Shown here piece by piece: positions 1 through 8,621 of a stretch of DNA of 64,000 nucleotides. Where the stretch lies: NCBI RefSeq assembly GCF_023016045.1, contig NZ_JALKAP010000008.1, positions 62,001 to 126,000 of the forward strand, read 5' to 3'. Numbering within the stretch: the stretch's first letter is position 1; every line of letters begins with the position of its first letter. The stretch is from Marinobacter sp. S6332 (GTDB lineage Bacteria; Pseudomonadota; Gammaproteobacteria; Pseudomonadales; Oleiphilaceae). The notes under the pieces are model-generated. The model worked only from the letters and a program-made list of their open reading frames with translations. It did not search any database and was not told the DNA's origin. The position numbers were made by a program, and so were the translations under genes.

Positions 1-944
1 GTGCGAATCGACCCTTAACCCTCGCTTGGGTGGCGGTCGAAGACCGTGGTGTTCGTACACTCGTGACAGGTGCTGGCGACGACCGAGCCAACTCTGCCGA
101 AACGGGCGTTTGGTCGGCAGCATTTGCTCGCGCTGCTCAGGAACGTGGGCTCCCAGTAGCCCTGCCTCCCGCAGGGTTCAGTGGTAATAGAGAGCTGTTG
201 TCGGATATATGGGGACAGTTCACCGGGCGCGTTCGCAAGGCGTCTGAAGGCGTGGAGCATGACGTGCTTGCGCTGGTTCGTGTTAGCCGCTCAGGCAATC
301 AGTGGCGTGCAGGCTGGGTATTTGAAGGTGCAAAGCTCAATAATAGTGAAGAGTCTGTTAGCGCTGACACGCGGGAAGCTCTTGCAGAGGCATTGGTTAA
401 TCGCTGGGCGGAGTTGTACGCCAACCGATATGCTGTGGCAGCAGGTGAGGTTGGGGAGCTACCTCAGGTGGAAATCGTATTGCGCGGTGTTAAGACTGTT
501 AAAGATTACGGCAACACCACTCAAGTTCTGGAGGGCTTAACTCCAGTTGTAAATGTAGGGGCATCCCGGGTTAAGGGCGAGCAGTTAACACTGAGAGTTG
601 GCTTTTCCGGTGAGCTTGATCAGCTCAGGGAGTATATTGCGCTGGATTCCCGGTTTGTGCCCATTGAGGGTGGATCACAGGAAAGCCAAGCGGCTGGTTC
701 GTCATCACTCCCGTCGTCAGCAGCCGCTTCGGCAAAACCGACACAACTCGACTCTAACGAAAATCAGCAAGAAGCGATTCCGGAAGATGAGTTGGAGAAA
801 GATTCTTCTGAGCAGTCTATGTTTACCTATCAGCCATCGCCGGTAGACAAAGAGGAAGCCGAGCAGGCGTTCGAATCACTTTATCAGGTTCTTTATTACC
901 GCTGGCAACCCTTGCCAGCTATCGGAAACAATGGCGGGCAGTAA
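1..944 (+). CDS. DUF2066 domain-containing protein, 5' truncated by window edge
   Basis: The reading frame is open from the first bases of the window (codon phase starts at base 3), so the GTG at 30 is internal and the N-terminus lies outside. The visible part, about 314 residues, begins with a stretch (ANRPLTLAWVAVEDRG) typical of the DUF2066 family, which is found next to purM/purN and hda in Pseudomonas-type genomes. The C-terminal third is rich in Ser, Ala, Gln and Glu and looks disordered before a short conserved tail. No catalytic motif is visible and the function is unknown. It lies 21 bp upstream of the CDP-alcohol phosphatidyltransferase gene and probably shares its transcript. Family assignment is by recognition; role is not inferred. 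Confidence 0.8.
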   Translation, partial: ANRPLTLAWVAVEDRGVRTLVTGAGDDRANSAETGVWSAAFARAAQERGLPVALPPAGFSGNRELLSDIWGQFTGRVRKASEGVEHDVLALVRVSRSGNQWRAGWVFEGAKLNNSEESVSADTREALAEALVNRWAELYANRYAVAAGEVGELPQVEIVLRGVKTVKDYGNTTQVLEGLTPVVNVGASRVKGEQLTLRVGFSGELDQLREYIALDSRFVPIEGGSQESQAAGSSSLPSSAAASAKPTQLDSNENQQEAIPEDELEKDSSEQSMFTYQPSPVDKEEAEQAFESLYQVLYYRWQPLPAIGNNGGQ

Positions 945-965
945 GCCGCTACCGGAGGCGATTGA

Positions 966-1526
966 GTGAGGTCACACGCCTGGCGCTGGATTCCCAATGC
1001 TCTGACGTTTGTGCGCATTTTATTGATAGCTCCCTTTGCCAGAGCGTTGCTGGTACAGGAGTACCGCCTCGCGTTGCTCATTTTTGCTGTGGCGTCGGTG
1101 ACAGATGGCCTTGATGGCTTTCTTGCACGGCATTTTAATTGGCGCTCCCGTTTCGGTGCTGTGGCCGATCCACTGGCCGATAAAGCGCTACTGATTACCG
1201 CCTATTTAATGCTGACTTATACCTCGGTTTTACCTCTGTGGTTGTTTGCGCTGATCCTCGGTCGAGACCTTCTTATTGTGGGAGGTGCGCTGGTATACCA
1301 TTACAGTATTGGCCGCTTCGAGATGGAGCCCAGCATACCCGGCAAGTTGAATACGCTGATTCAAATTGTTGTTATTTTAGGCATTATTGTCATTTTGGCT
1401 GGCTTGCCGGTGCAGGCGATATGGCTGGATATTGGAGTTTGGCTGGTCGCAGTTTCAACGGTCTTCAGTGGCGGGCACTATATTGTCGTTTGGGGTAAGC
1501 GCGCATGGAGGGCCAAACACCCGTGA
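966..1526 (+). CDS. CDP-alcohol phosphatidyltransferase family membrane protein
   Basis: This 186-residue integral membrane protein should transfer a phosphatidyl group from CDP-diacylglycerol to an alcohol. The family signature D-x2-D-G-x2-A-R-x8-G-x3-D-x3-D is complete at about residues 48-72 (DGLDGFLARH, then GAVADPLADK), so the metal and CDP binding aspartates are all present. Several hydrophobic helices surround it. The start is GTG at 966. The protein is the size of PgsA-like enzymes, but a position next to hda rather than uvrC suggests the paralogue commonly seen beside hda instead of the housekeeping PgsA; the acceptor alcohol cannot be read from sequence. It overlaps hda by four bases (GTGA), indicating translational coupling. 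Confidence 0.85.
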   Translation: MRSHAWRWIPNALTFVRILLIAPFARALLVQEYRLALLIFAVASVTDGLDGFLARHFNWRSRFGAVADPLADKALLITAYLMLTYTSVLPLWLFALILGRDLLIVGGALVYHYSIGRFEMEPSIPGKLNTLIQIVVILGIIVILAGLPVQAIWLDIGVWLVAVSTVFSGGHYIVVWGKRAWRAKHP

Positions 1527-2221
1527 GCAGCTCTCAGTTAGTGCTTGGCGTCCGGCTTCGGGACGACGCACGTTTTGACAACTTTCATGGTGATCGCAAC
1601 CGGGAAGCGGCATTGCGCCTGTCTTCGGTATGTAGTCAGCCGGCTGACTTGCCAGTGGTCGTAGTTTGTGGCGACTCGGATACCGGCAAAAGTCACTTGT
1701 TGCAGGCAGCTTGTCATCAGGCAGAAGCGGAAGGGAAAACGGCGGTTTGTATTAGTATTGCCGAGCTGGAGCCCTTCGGGCCGGAAGCACTGGCGGGACT
1801 GGATGCCATGGATGTGGTTGCACTGGATGATCTGGACCGGGTGGCGGGTAAGGCCGGCTGGGAGGAAGCGGTTTTTCATCTCTATAATCGGCTGCATGAT
1901 GGTGGTCATATGCTGGTTGTCAGTCTTTCTGAAGTCCCCGGGTCCTTGCCTTTCGTGTTGCCAGATTTAGTTTCCCGACTGCATCACGGCTTTATTGTGC
2001 AACTGGGAACCTATCGTGACGATGATCGCCTGAAGATTCTGATGGCTCGTGCACAAAAGCGCGGGCTGACTATGACGGACGATGTCGCAGGCTTTATTAT
2101 GCGCAGAGCCCCAAGGGGACTTGGCGAATTGTTAGGCATTCTCGATACCCTCGATGAAAACTCCTTGCAGGCGCAAAGGCGCTTGACTGTGCCGTTCGTG
2201 AAAGCAGTCATGAAGTGGTAA
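1523..2221 (+). CDS. hda: DnaA regulatory inactivator Hda
   Basis: Hda is a DnaA-like AAA+ protein that, with the DNA-loaded beta clamp, stimulates ATP hydrolysis by DnaA after initiation and so prevents re-initiation. The protein shows a Walker A motif (GDSDTGKSHLLQ), an acidic Walker B-like strand (VVALDDLDRV) and a C-terminal region like DnaA domain III. The N-terminal SQLVLGVRLRDD stretch is where Hda proteins carry their short clamp-binding peptide. I chose GTG 1523 (232 residues) over the in-frame ATG 1505: it forms a GTGA overlap with the upstream stop and has GGAGGG about 10 bp before it, while the ATG would lie inside that ribosome site. Confidence 0.93.
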   Translation: MSSSQLVLGVRLRDDARFDNFHGDRNREAALRLSSVCSQPADLPVVVVCGDSDTGKSHLLQAACHQAEAEGKTAVCISIAELEPFGPEALAGLDAMDVVALDDLDRVAGKAGWEEAVFHLYNRLHDGGHMLVVSLSEVPGSLPFVLPDLVSRLHHGFIVQLGTYRDDDRLKILMARAQKRGLTMTDDVAGFIMRRAPRGLGELLGILDTLDENSLQAQRRLTVPFVKAVMKW

Positions 2222-2304
2222 AAACATAGAAGCCAAGCGTTACATCACACAAAACAGAACTTAAACGATAAGACGCTGAATGAAGCGCCAGATGGAGAGA
2301 CGAC

Positions 2305-3102
2305 ATGAGACGGGTAGTATTTAACCAGAAAGGCGGAGTCGGCAAATCCAGTATTACCTGCAATCTGGCTGCAATCAGCGCTGCACGCGGCAAGCGCACT
2401 CTGGTGGTTGACCTTGACCCCCAAGGTAACTCAACGCATTACTTGTTGGGCAAGCCTGCTAGCGAGCTTCAAGATACTGTGGCAGACATGCTGGAGCAAA
2501 CGGTAGCGTTTAAGGTATTCAATCGTCGCCCTGAAGAGTTTGTTCATGCTTCACCGTTCAGAAATCTCTTTGTTTTGCCTTCCAGCCCTGAGCTGGATTT
2601 TCTTGAGCGCAAGCTTGAGGCAAAGCATAAAATCTACAAGCTGAGAGAGGCGCTGAAGAAGCTGGGTGATTCTTTTGATGAAATATACATTGATACAGCG
2701 CCAGCCCTGAATTTTTATACCCGCTCCGCGCTTATTGCTGCGCATCGGTGCTTGATTCCGTTTGACTGTGATGATTTTTCCCGTCAGGCACTTTATAACA
2801 TTCTTAATGAAATTCGCGACTTGCAAGAGGATCACAACGAAGAGTTGGTGGTTGAAGGTATTGTTGCAAACCAGTTTCAACCTCGGGCTAGCCTGCCAAA
2901 ACAGTTGGTTAAAGAGCTTGTTGCAGAGGGACTGCCGGTATTGCCAGTGCGCTTATCCAGCTCCGTAAAAATGAAAGAATCTCACCAGAGCCGGCAACCG
3001 CTGATTCACATGGCACCAAAACACCCGCTCACACGTCAGTTCGAAGATCTGTATCGCGTACTCAATGGCGAGGCGGTAGAGCTAGAGCCTTTGGCCGATT
3101 GA
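2305..3102 (+). CDS. ParA-family (MinD/ParA/Soj) ATPase, orphan
   Basis: A 265-residue deviant-Walker ATPase. The N-terminal KGGVGKSS motif with its signature lysine, followed by VVDLDPQGN, is diagnostic of the ParA/MinD superfamily, whose members form ATP-dependent dimers that position DNA or protein cargo. A GGAGAGA ribosome site precedes the ATG. There is no parB, no gid genes and no visible parS-like repeat nearby, so it is not the chromosomal parAB pair; orphan ParAs of this kind often position chemoreceptor, flagellar or other protein clusters, but no partner is evident here. The YqcC-family gene starts 12 bp downstream and is probably cotranscribed. Confidence 0.85.
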   Translation: MRRVVFNQKGGVGKSSITCNLAAISAARGKRTLVVDLDPQGNSTHYLLGKPASELQDTVADMLEQTVAFKVFNRRPEEFVHASPFRNLFVLPSSPELDFLERKLEAKHKIYKLREALKKLGDSFDEIYIDTAPALNFYTRSALIAAHRCLIPFDCDDFSRQALYNILNEIRDLQEDHNEELVVEGIVANQFQPRASLPKQLVKELVAEGLPVLPVRLSSSVKMKESHQSRQPLIHMAPKHPLTRQFEDLYRVLNGEAVELEPLAD

Positions 3103-3114
3103 ACCGGGAGCTTT

Positions 3115-3450
3115 ATGACGGATTCCAATAAGATTGCAGGGCAGGTTGCGGATTGTCTTCTGGCCATAGAAATGGAGCTTCGCACGATTGGCCTATGGGC
3201 AACCGAGCGCCCACCACAGGCGGCATTTCAAAGCACTGAGCCTTTCTGTATCGATACCTTAGAGTTCACCCAATGGGTTCAGTTTGTGTTTCTTGAGCGC
3301 ATGAAGCTGATCGTTGAAAGCGGGCATCCTTTGCCCTCTGTTTCTGGCATTGCGCCCATGGCTGAGGAGTACTTTCGCGGCCGCCCAGAATCTGGACAGG
3401 GCTTGATCCGAGCGCTTGAGGCGATCGATCAGCTACTTTCGGGGAGCTGA
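3115..3450 (+). CDS. YqcC family protein (DUF446)
   Basis: A 111-residue soluble protein recognised as YqcC/DUF446-like from its length and the pattern of an N-terminal helix (ADCLLAIEMELRTIGLW), a central FCIDTLEFTQWVQFVFLERM segment and a proline-rich loop near residue 75. The family is small, all-helical and lacks an assigned biochemical function; in enterobacteria it sits beside the truC pseudouridine synthase gene, which is absent here. A GGGAG site precedes the ATG. It follows the ParA-type gene by 12 bp and converges on nadC, whose stop lies 29 bp away. Confidence 0.75.
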   Translation: MTDSNKIAGQVADCLLAIEMELRTIGLWATERPPQAAFQSTEPFCIDTLEFTQWVQFVFLERMKLIVESGHPLPSVSGIAPMAEEYFRGRPESGQGLIRALEAIDQLLSGS

Positions 3451-3479
3451 CCAACGCCTATTGATGCTGACCATTCACG

Positions 3480-4319
3480 TCAGTCTAGGCGCATCGACAA
3501 GTCTACCGCTTTGACGTCTTTGGTGAGGGCGCCGATAGAAATATAATCGACTCCGGTTTCTGCAATGGGAACCAATGAGCCTGAGTTGATACCCCCGGAA
3601 GCTTCGAGCTTTGCGCGTCCTTCATTCATTGCGACTGCAGCCCGCAAATCTTCCATGGAAAACTCATCGAGCATGATGATGTCAGCGCCAGCTCGGAGTG
3701 CTTGCTCCAGTTCCGCCATATTCTCGGTTTCCACCTCGACAGGCTTGCCCGGTGCGATTCTATGAGCTTCTGCGATAGCTGCGGCGATGGAACCACATGC
3801 GGAAATATGGTTTTCCTTGATCAAGAAAGCGTCCCACAGGCCGATTCTATGGTTGTGGCAGCCGCCGCAAGTCACAGCATACTTTTGTGCAAATCGTAAG
3901 CCGGGTAGAGTCTTTCTAGTGTCGAGTAGGCGCACGGGTGTATGAGCAACCCGCTCGGCATAACCAGCGCAGCTTGTCGCAACAGCTGAAAGCGTTTGCA
4001 GCCAATTCAGTGCAGTCCTCTCGGCGGTAAGCAGGCTTCTTGCGGTTCCTTTCATGCGGAATAGAACCTGATTGGGGCTCACTCGCTCGCCATCCTCAAC
4101 TAGCCACTCTATCGCTACTGACGTGTCCACCTGACGAAAAACTTCGTCCACCCATGCTCGCCCAGCTATTGTTGCGTGCTCCCGCGTTATGACATGGCCG
4201 GAGCCCTGTTTATCCGCAGGAATAAGTTGGGCCGTGATATCGCCATCACCGATATCTTCGCGCAAGCTAGCGGCTACTGTTTCGATGAGTGACTGGCGTT
4301 GGCGTTCACTGAAATTCAT
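3480..4319 (-). CDS. nadC: Nicotinate-nucleotide pyrophosphorylase (carboxylating)
   Basis: NadC converts quinolinate and PRPP to nicotinate mononucleotide, CO2 and pyrophosphate in de novo NAD synthesis. The 279-residue length is normal. Quinolinate/PRPP-binding features are visible: the [10 protein letters not shown] segment (about residue 133), the [21 protein letters not shown] region, [11 protein letters not shown] and the phosphate-binding ASGGI loop near the C-terminus. It is transcribed alone, divergently from the DUF1631 gene, and converges on the YqcC-family gene. The nadC, DUF1631, ampD, ampE neighbourhood is common in Pseudomonas-like bacteria. Confidence 0.96.
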   Translation of the reverse strand: MNFSERQRQSLIETVAASLREDIGDGDITAQLIPADKQGSGHVITREHATIAGRAWVDEVFRQVDTSVAIEWLVEDGERVSPNQVLFRMKGTARSLLTAERTALNWLQTLSAVATSCAGYAERVAHTPVRLLDTRKTLPGLRFAQKYAVTCGGCHNHRIGLWDAFLIKENHISACGSIAAAIAEAHRIAPGKPVEVETENMAELEQALRAGADIIMLDEFSMEDLRAAVAMNEGRAKLEASGGINSGSLVPIAETGVDYISIGALTKDVKAVDLSMRLD

Positions 4320-4424
4320 GGTTTTGCATCCGCTTGTGACTGGCTAAATGGTTCTGAAATATTCCGGATGAACGATTCTATAGTTCGACAACGGTTTCGC
4401 CAAATTATGCCAGAAACGTGATCT

Positions 4425-4470
4425 GAGACAGGCGTACACAAAAGGTGACAATTTCTGACACAAGATGACA
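4425..4470. promoter_or_regulatory. Helically phased ACA/TGACA repeat array upstream of the DUF1631 gene
   Basis: In the 234 bp divergent region between nadC and the DUF1631 start, five successive 10-base blocks end in ACA at 4430, 4440, 4450, 4460 and 4470. The last three are exact TGACA pentamers at 4446, 4456 and 4466. One helical turn of spacing puts every repeat on the same DNA face, as in cooperative activator arrays. A TATGAT hexamer at 4482-4487 could be a -10 box for rightward transcription, but no -35 box sits at normal distance. Assignment as a binding site is inference. Confidence 0.35.
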
Positions 4471-4553
4471 CGGTCTAATCGTATGATGTGTAATCAGAGT
4501 AGTTTGAAGTTTATGGTCAGGTGCTTCAGATGCAACGGCCGGGAGATCAGTCG

Positions 4554-6908
4554 ATGAAACAGGAAAACAAGGTTGTCAGCTTTTCAGGCCAGAAGCCGTT
4601 CTCACGGTTTGATCTGCCGCCTGCTCTTGTTCGCCTGCGTGATACCTCCGGACAAACTCTAAAAGGCGTTCTCGAACGTTTTTTCGAGCGTGCCGACGAC
4701 GCCTTGTTCGAGCTCGCAGATCGCGCCGGTTCCAACACAGATCAAACCATCTATTTTGATGCCATGCGGGAATTGCGTCTCAGACGCAAAGCCATGGTGG
4801 TTTCTGTGCTGCAATACGTCAGTCAGGCATTTAACGATATTGGCCAGTTTCGGCCCAAGCAGTCCGGTGGTGCATTGGACGAGGTTGATCAAGATTCTTT
4901 GAGCCTTGTTGAGCATTCAGATCTGGAGCAGCAGGTCGCCATCGACAACTTGATCAATAAAATGCGTAATAAGTACCAGACCCCTATTCAGCTTTTGTCT
5001 GTGCGGGTGAACCATCTGGTGCCGAGCGTGGAGTTGGCAGACAATCAGATGCCACTGAGCCCGGAAGTTATCTGTGGAGGTCTGGCTGAAGCCTGTTCAG
5101 ATCTCGATATAGATATCCGAGCAAAGCTTGTGGTGCTCAAGCTGTTCGATCGATTGCTGGGGGATAAGCTCGGTGATTTTTATCAAGAAGCGAACCGGAC
5201 TTTGGCTGCGGAAGGTGTCTTGCCGGATGCAAAGCGGCCTCCAGTACGTTCACCCGTTGCCCCTTCAGGTGCTCGGTCTGCAACCTCGGCCCCTGTGCCG
5301 CCGAGCTCTTCGCAGCATGGGGCGGCCAGCGGTCTGTCGAATGAGGTGGCTGGCAGCCAGTATTATAGTCACGACCAGATTCAGGGCGGTGCTTCCTATG
5401 CAACGTTTTCCGAATTGAGCGCGCTCCTGCACCAGCGGGGTGCAACCCAATCTGTGGTTGAGCCGGATAAGGCTGATGAAGCCTACCTTGATACCGAGCG
5501 GTTGATGGCGCTTCTCAGCGAGGCACAGTCGTCTTACGATCAGTGGGAAGGTGGTGAAGTTGCTTCTCTCGATCAACGCCTTCAACCTGTTCTCACGGCA
5601 GCCAATGGCCAAAAGGCGAGTGTTGGACAGGTAGACAATGATGTTATCAACCTAGTCTCGATGCTGTTCGATTTTATTTTGGAAGACCGACAGCTTCACC
5701 CGGTTATGAAGGCACTTATCGGGCGTCTCCAGATCCCCGTATTGAAGGTTGCCCTAAGCGATAAAAATTTCTTCAATCGTGGTGGGCATCCGGTTCGTAA
5801 GCTATTGAATGAGCTGGCATTGTCTGCTATTGGTTGGAGCGAAAAGCGCCCCGGCCAGCGTGATCCTTTGCATGAAAAAATTGAGTCGGTTGTCGATCGG
5901 GTATTGAGTGAATTTAGCACCAATGTGTCGCTTTTCGACGAGTTGCTAGAGGATTTTTGCCATTTCACCGATCTCGATCGTCGTCGCCGAGAGCTTGTAG
6001 AGCAGCGGTTGCGAGATGCCGAAGAAGGCCGGGCACGACAGGAGCAGGCCACCCAGATTGCCGAGTCGTTAGTGAAGGAACACACGTTTGGTAGAGATAT
6101 TCCCGAGCCTGTTCTTGCGATGCTCAACGAAGCATGGACAAAGTACTTGCAGTGGGTGGTATTGCGTGAAGGTGAAGATGGTGAGCGCTGGGCAGACGCT
6201 AAAGAGCTAACAGGGCATCTGGTATGGAGTGTTGACCCGCAGCCGGTTGAAAGCTCCACCCGTAGCGACCTGCTCCGTGCTATCCCGGCAATTGTGGACG
6301 ACTTCCGCTTAGCTCTTCAGGAAATCTCGTGGGACCCGTTTGCAACGGATACGGCAGTACGTGATCTGGAGTTGGCTCACGTTGATGTATTACAGAGCTT
6401 GGCAACAGCGCCTTCCAGTACCGCGGCATCAGCTCCGGAAGAAGCTGGAACAGAGGTCTGGTCTGAGCCTGCTGAAAATTCAGATCCAGAAGCAGCTGTA
6501 CCGGTCATCGATAAGCCCTTTGGCGTACTGAACGAACCGAGCGAGACATTTGCAGAGTCACAGCCCCAGCTTAATGTTGCAGAACCTCAAGCGGAAGCCT
6601 CGGCCGAACCGGAAATGGAAGAGGTTGCCGAACAATGGCTGATTCAGGCGGATAGACTCCGTGTTGGTGCATGGATTGAGCTCAGTCGAGATGGAACTAA
6701 GCTTCGTTGCAAGCTGGCGGCCGTGATAAGGGCTACGGGTAAGTACATCTTCGTTAATCGCAGCGGTGCAAAGGTTGCGGAATACCATCGACCGGAGCTG
6801 GCCGCCGCTATGGCAAATGGAGCCATAAGCATGCTTGATGATGGGCTCATTTTTGACAGGGCGCTTGAGTCCATTATCGACAATCTTCGCAGCAGTCGTA
6901 GGGATTGA
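4554..6908 (+). CDS. DUF1631 domain-containing protein
   Basis: A 784-residue cytoplasmic protein matching the DUF1631 family, sometimes mislabelled thymidine phosphorylase, of unknown function. It has an N-terminal helical region, an Ala/Pro/Ser-rich linker near residues 230-270, a long helical middle with an arginine- and glutamate-rich segment around residue 490, and a second low-complexity acidic linker (about 620-690). The last 90 residues (starting near ADRLRVGAWIEL) form a small beta-rich domain resembling the PilZ-like tail of this family. I chose ATG 4554 because GGGAGA lies 8 bp upstream; in-frame GTG 4521 and ATG 4530 lack such a site. Phased TGACA repeats lie upstream. Confidence 0.8.
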   Translation: MKQENKVVSFSGQKPFSRFDLPPALVRLRDTSGQTLKGVLERFFERADDALFELADRAGSNTDQTIYFDAMRELRLRRKAMVVSVLQYVSQAFNDIGQFRPKQSGGALDEVDQDSLSLVEHSDLEQQVAIDNLINKMRNKYQTPIQLLSVRVNHLVPSVELADNQMPLSPEVICGGLAEACSDLDIDIRAKLVVLKLFDRLLGDKLGDFYQEANRTLAAEGVLPDAKRPPVRSPVAPSGARSATSAPVPPSSSQHGAASGLSNEVAGSQYYSHDQIQGGASYATFSELSALLHQRGATQSVVEPDKADEAYLDTERLMALLSEAQSSYDQWEGGEVASLDQRLQPVLTAANGQKASVGQVDNDVINLVSMLFDFILEDRQLHPVMKALIGRLQIPVLKVALSDKNFFNRGGHPVRKLLNELALSAIGWSEKRPGQRDPLHEKIESVVDRVLSEFSTNVSLFDELLEDFCHFTDLDRRRRELVEQRLRDAEEGRARQEQATQIAESLVKEHTFGRDIPEPVLAMLNEAWTKYLQWVVLREGEDGERWADAKELTGHLVWSVDPQPVESSTRSDLLRAIPAIVDDFRLALQEISWDPFATDTAVRDLELAHVDVLQSLATAPSSTAASAPEEAGTEVWSEPAENSDPEAAVPVIDKPFGVLNEPSETFAESQPQLNVAEPQAEASAEPEMEEVAEQWLIQADRLRVGAWIELSRDGTKLRCKLAAVIRATGKYIFVNRSGAKVAEYHRPELAAAMANGAISMLDDGLIFDRALESIIDNLRSSRRD

Positions 6909-6980
6909 TCCGTAGTAACAAGCCTTACTTTGTGATTCAATCAATCCACATTGTAACGCTCTGATAGCTATGGATTCATA

Positions 6981-7631
6981 TTGTCCTATTCAGCCCGAAA
7001 TTCCCTAAGCGCGACCGTTTTCAGCGAAGATGTAAGCGCTCTCCGTCGAACGGGGCGTCTTTCAGCTGCCCGTTGGTGTCCGTCGCCTAATTACGGCCCG
7101 CGCCCATATGGCGCTTCAATAAGTCTTCTGGTAGTGCACAGCATCAGCTTGCCGCCAGGCGAGTTTGGCGGCCGTTATATTGAAGATTTTTTCACGAACA
7201 ACCTGAACCCCGCTCAACACCCATACTTTGAAACCATCGCCGACATGCGCGTTTCGGCCCACGTGTTGATCCGCCGAGATGGAAGCTTGACTCAATTTGT
7301 CAGCCTGCTCGACAGGGCCTGGCACGCTGGACGCTCTTGCTTTCAGGGGATAGAAGAGTGCAACGACTACTCGATCGGAGTTGAGCTGGAGGGCACAGAC
7401 GATATTCCGTACACCCCCGAGCAGTACCGGGCACTGGCTGAGCTCTCAGCGGTGATCTGCGTGGCCTGGCCGGACATTAGCAACGACCGTATTACTGGCC
7501 ACTGCGATATCGCCCCTGGCCGCAAGACCGATCCTGGGCCTGCCTTTAAATGGCACTACTTCCGGGTTGCTTTGGCAGAAGCTAAGTCTGGTCAGCACAG
7601 CGATGAGCCGCCCAGTAAAGGAGTCGTGTGA
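6981..7631 (+). CDS. ampD: 1,6-anhydro-N-acetylmuramyl-L-alanine amidase AmpD
   Basis: AmpD is the cytosolic zinc amidase that removes stem peptides from anhydromuropeptides during wall recycling and so keeps AmpR-type beta-lactamase induction low. The protein shows the RWCPSPNYGPRP entry motif, the zinc ligand histidine in VVHSIS and the C-terminal ligands in GHCDIAPGRKTDPGP, where H and D coordinate zinc. Length is 216 residues because of a roughly 30-residue N-terminal extension compared with the usual 185-190. No ATG or GTG is available in frame, so a TTG start at 6981 is the best choice, with only a weak ribosome site. It abuts ampE with no gap. Confidence 0.92.
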   Translation: MSYSARNSLSATVFSEDVSALRRTGRLSAARWCPSPNYGPRPYGASISLLVVHSISLPPGEFGGRYIEDFFTNNLNPAQHPYFETIADMRVSAHVLIRRDGSLTQFVSLLDRAWHAGRSCFQGIEECNDYSIGVELEGTDDIPYTPEQYRALAELSAVICVAWPDISNDRITGHCDIAPGRKTDPGPAFKWHYFRVALAEAKSGQHSDEPPSKGVV

Positions 7632-8519
7632 ATGGTTTTTGTGGTATTTCTTTTTGCCTATTTGGTGCGGCGTCGGCTTGATAGCTTAAATGCCGTCTCC
7701 AGTGACGAGCTTTGGCGGCGCTGGTTTCGTCAAGGGAGCGTTGTCAAGGCCGGTCACGAGTCAGGGATCTGGAATGGCCTGATTTTAGTGTTTGTGCCAG
7801 CCTTCCTCGCGGCCTTAGGTGTTTATATTTTGGCGTTGTACGGTTGGCGAATCGCAGCCTATCCGATCGAAACTCTCGTACTTGTATTGATGATGGGCAC
7901 GCCCGGGTGGCGGCAATCGGTTGAGCCCTATGCGCTGGCTTGGCATAAAGGAGACATGCAGGCGGCTTGGCACCTTATTCAGGAACGCCTGCCTGCCAGC
8001 GAGCGCGGAGCTGCTGCATCGCCTGAGCTTATGCATCTTTCTTTGAGCAAAGCGCTTATGTTGGCAGTATTTCAGCGATTCTTCCTGATTGCCTTCTGGT
8101 ACGTGGTGGGCGGCATCGGATTTGCGATTTTTGTGCGCGGGCTGGTGGCGCTGTCGGAACAGTGGCCTCAGGCGGCCGCGAGACCTCGGTATATGGCAGT
8201 TTGCGAGTGGTTTAACTGGATACCTGTGCGGCTGCTTTCAATAACCTTTGGTATCGCCGGTGATCTGTCAGGGTGGCTGGGTGAGGCGAGAGTGGCTATT
8301 GCGGGTATCACGAAAAAGACATCAGAAATCCTCATGATTTCTGCCAATGGGTCGTTAACCGGTTATGCGCTTGATCCGGCGCGCTTTTCCCAAATTCACC
8401 CGGATGAGTGGGCCAATTATGGCGGGCGCAGCCTGAGCGCGGTGAGGGATTTGCTCAACCGGAGTATGCTGGTATGGATTTGCACTTTGGCTTTGCTGGT
8501 GATTGCAGGCGTTGTCTGA
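7632..8519 (+). CDS. ampE: Regulatory signalling modulator protein AmpE
   Basis: A 295-residue inner-membrane protein encoded directly after ampD, starting one base past its stop, with AAGGAG about 9 bp upstream inside ampD. Hydrophobic segments occur at the N-terminus (VFVVFLFAYLV), near residue 50 (LILVFVPAFLAALGVYIL), around residues 140-180 and at the extreme C-terminus (MLVWICTLALLVIAGVV), as in AmpE, a polytopic protein thought to act as a sensor or accessory of the AmpD pathway. The biochemical role of AmpE remains poorly defined. Confidence comes from gene order plus topology. Confidence 0.9.
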   Translation: MVFVVFLFAYLVRRRLDSLNAVSSDELWRRWFRQGSVVKAGHESGIWNGLILVFVPAFLAALGVYILALYGWRIAAYPIETLVLVLMMGTPGWRQSVEPYALAWHKGDMQAAWHLIQERLPASERGAAASPELMHLSLSKALMLAVFQRFFLIAFWYVVGGIGFAIFVRGLVALSEQWPQAAARPRYMAVCEWFNWIPVRLLSITFGIAGDLSGWLGEARVAIAGITKKTSEILMISANGSLTGYALDPARFSQIHPDEWANYGGRSLSAVRDLLNRSMLVWICTLALLVIAGVV

Positions 8520-8621
8520 ATAGCAGGGTTGTAGTAAATAAAGCTTAAGTTTTCCGGTATTTGGGCGATAATAAAAAAAGAACATGCATTCAATTGTTTG
8601 CGTTTCAAAGAGAGGGCCGAT

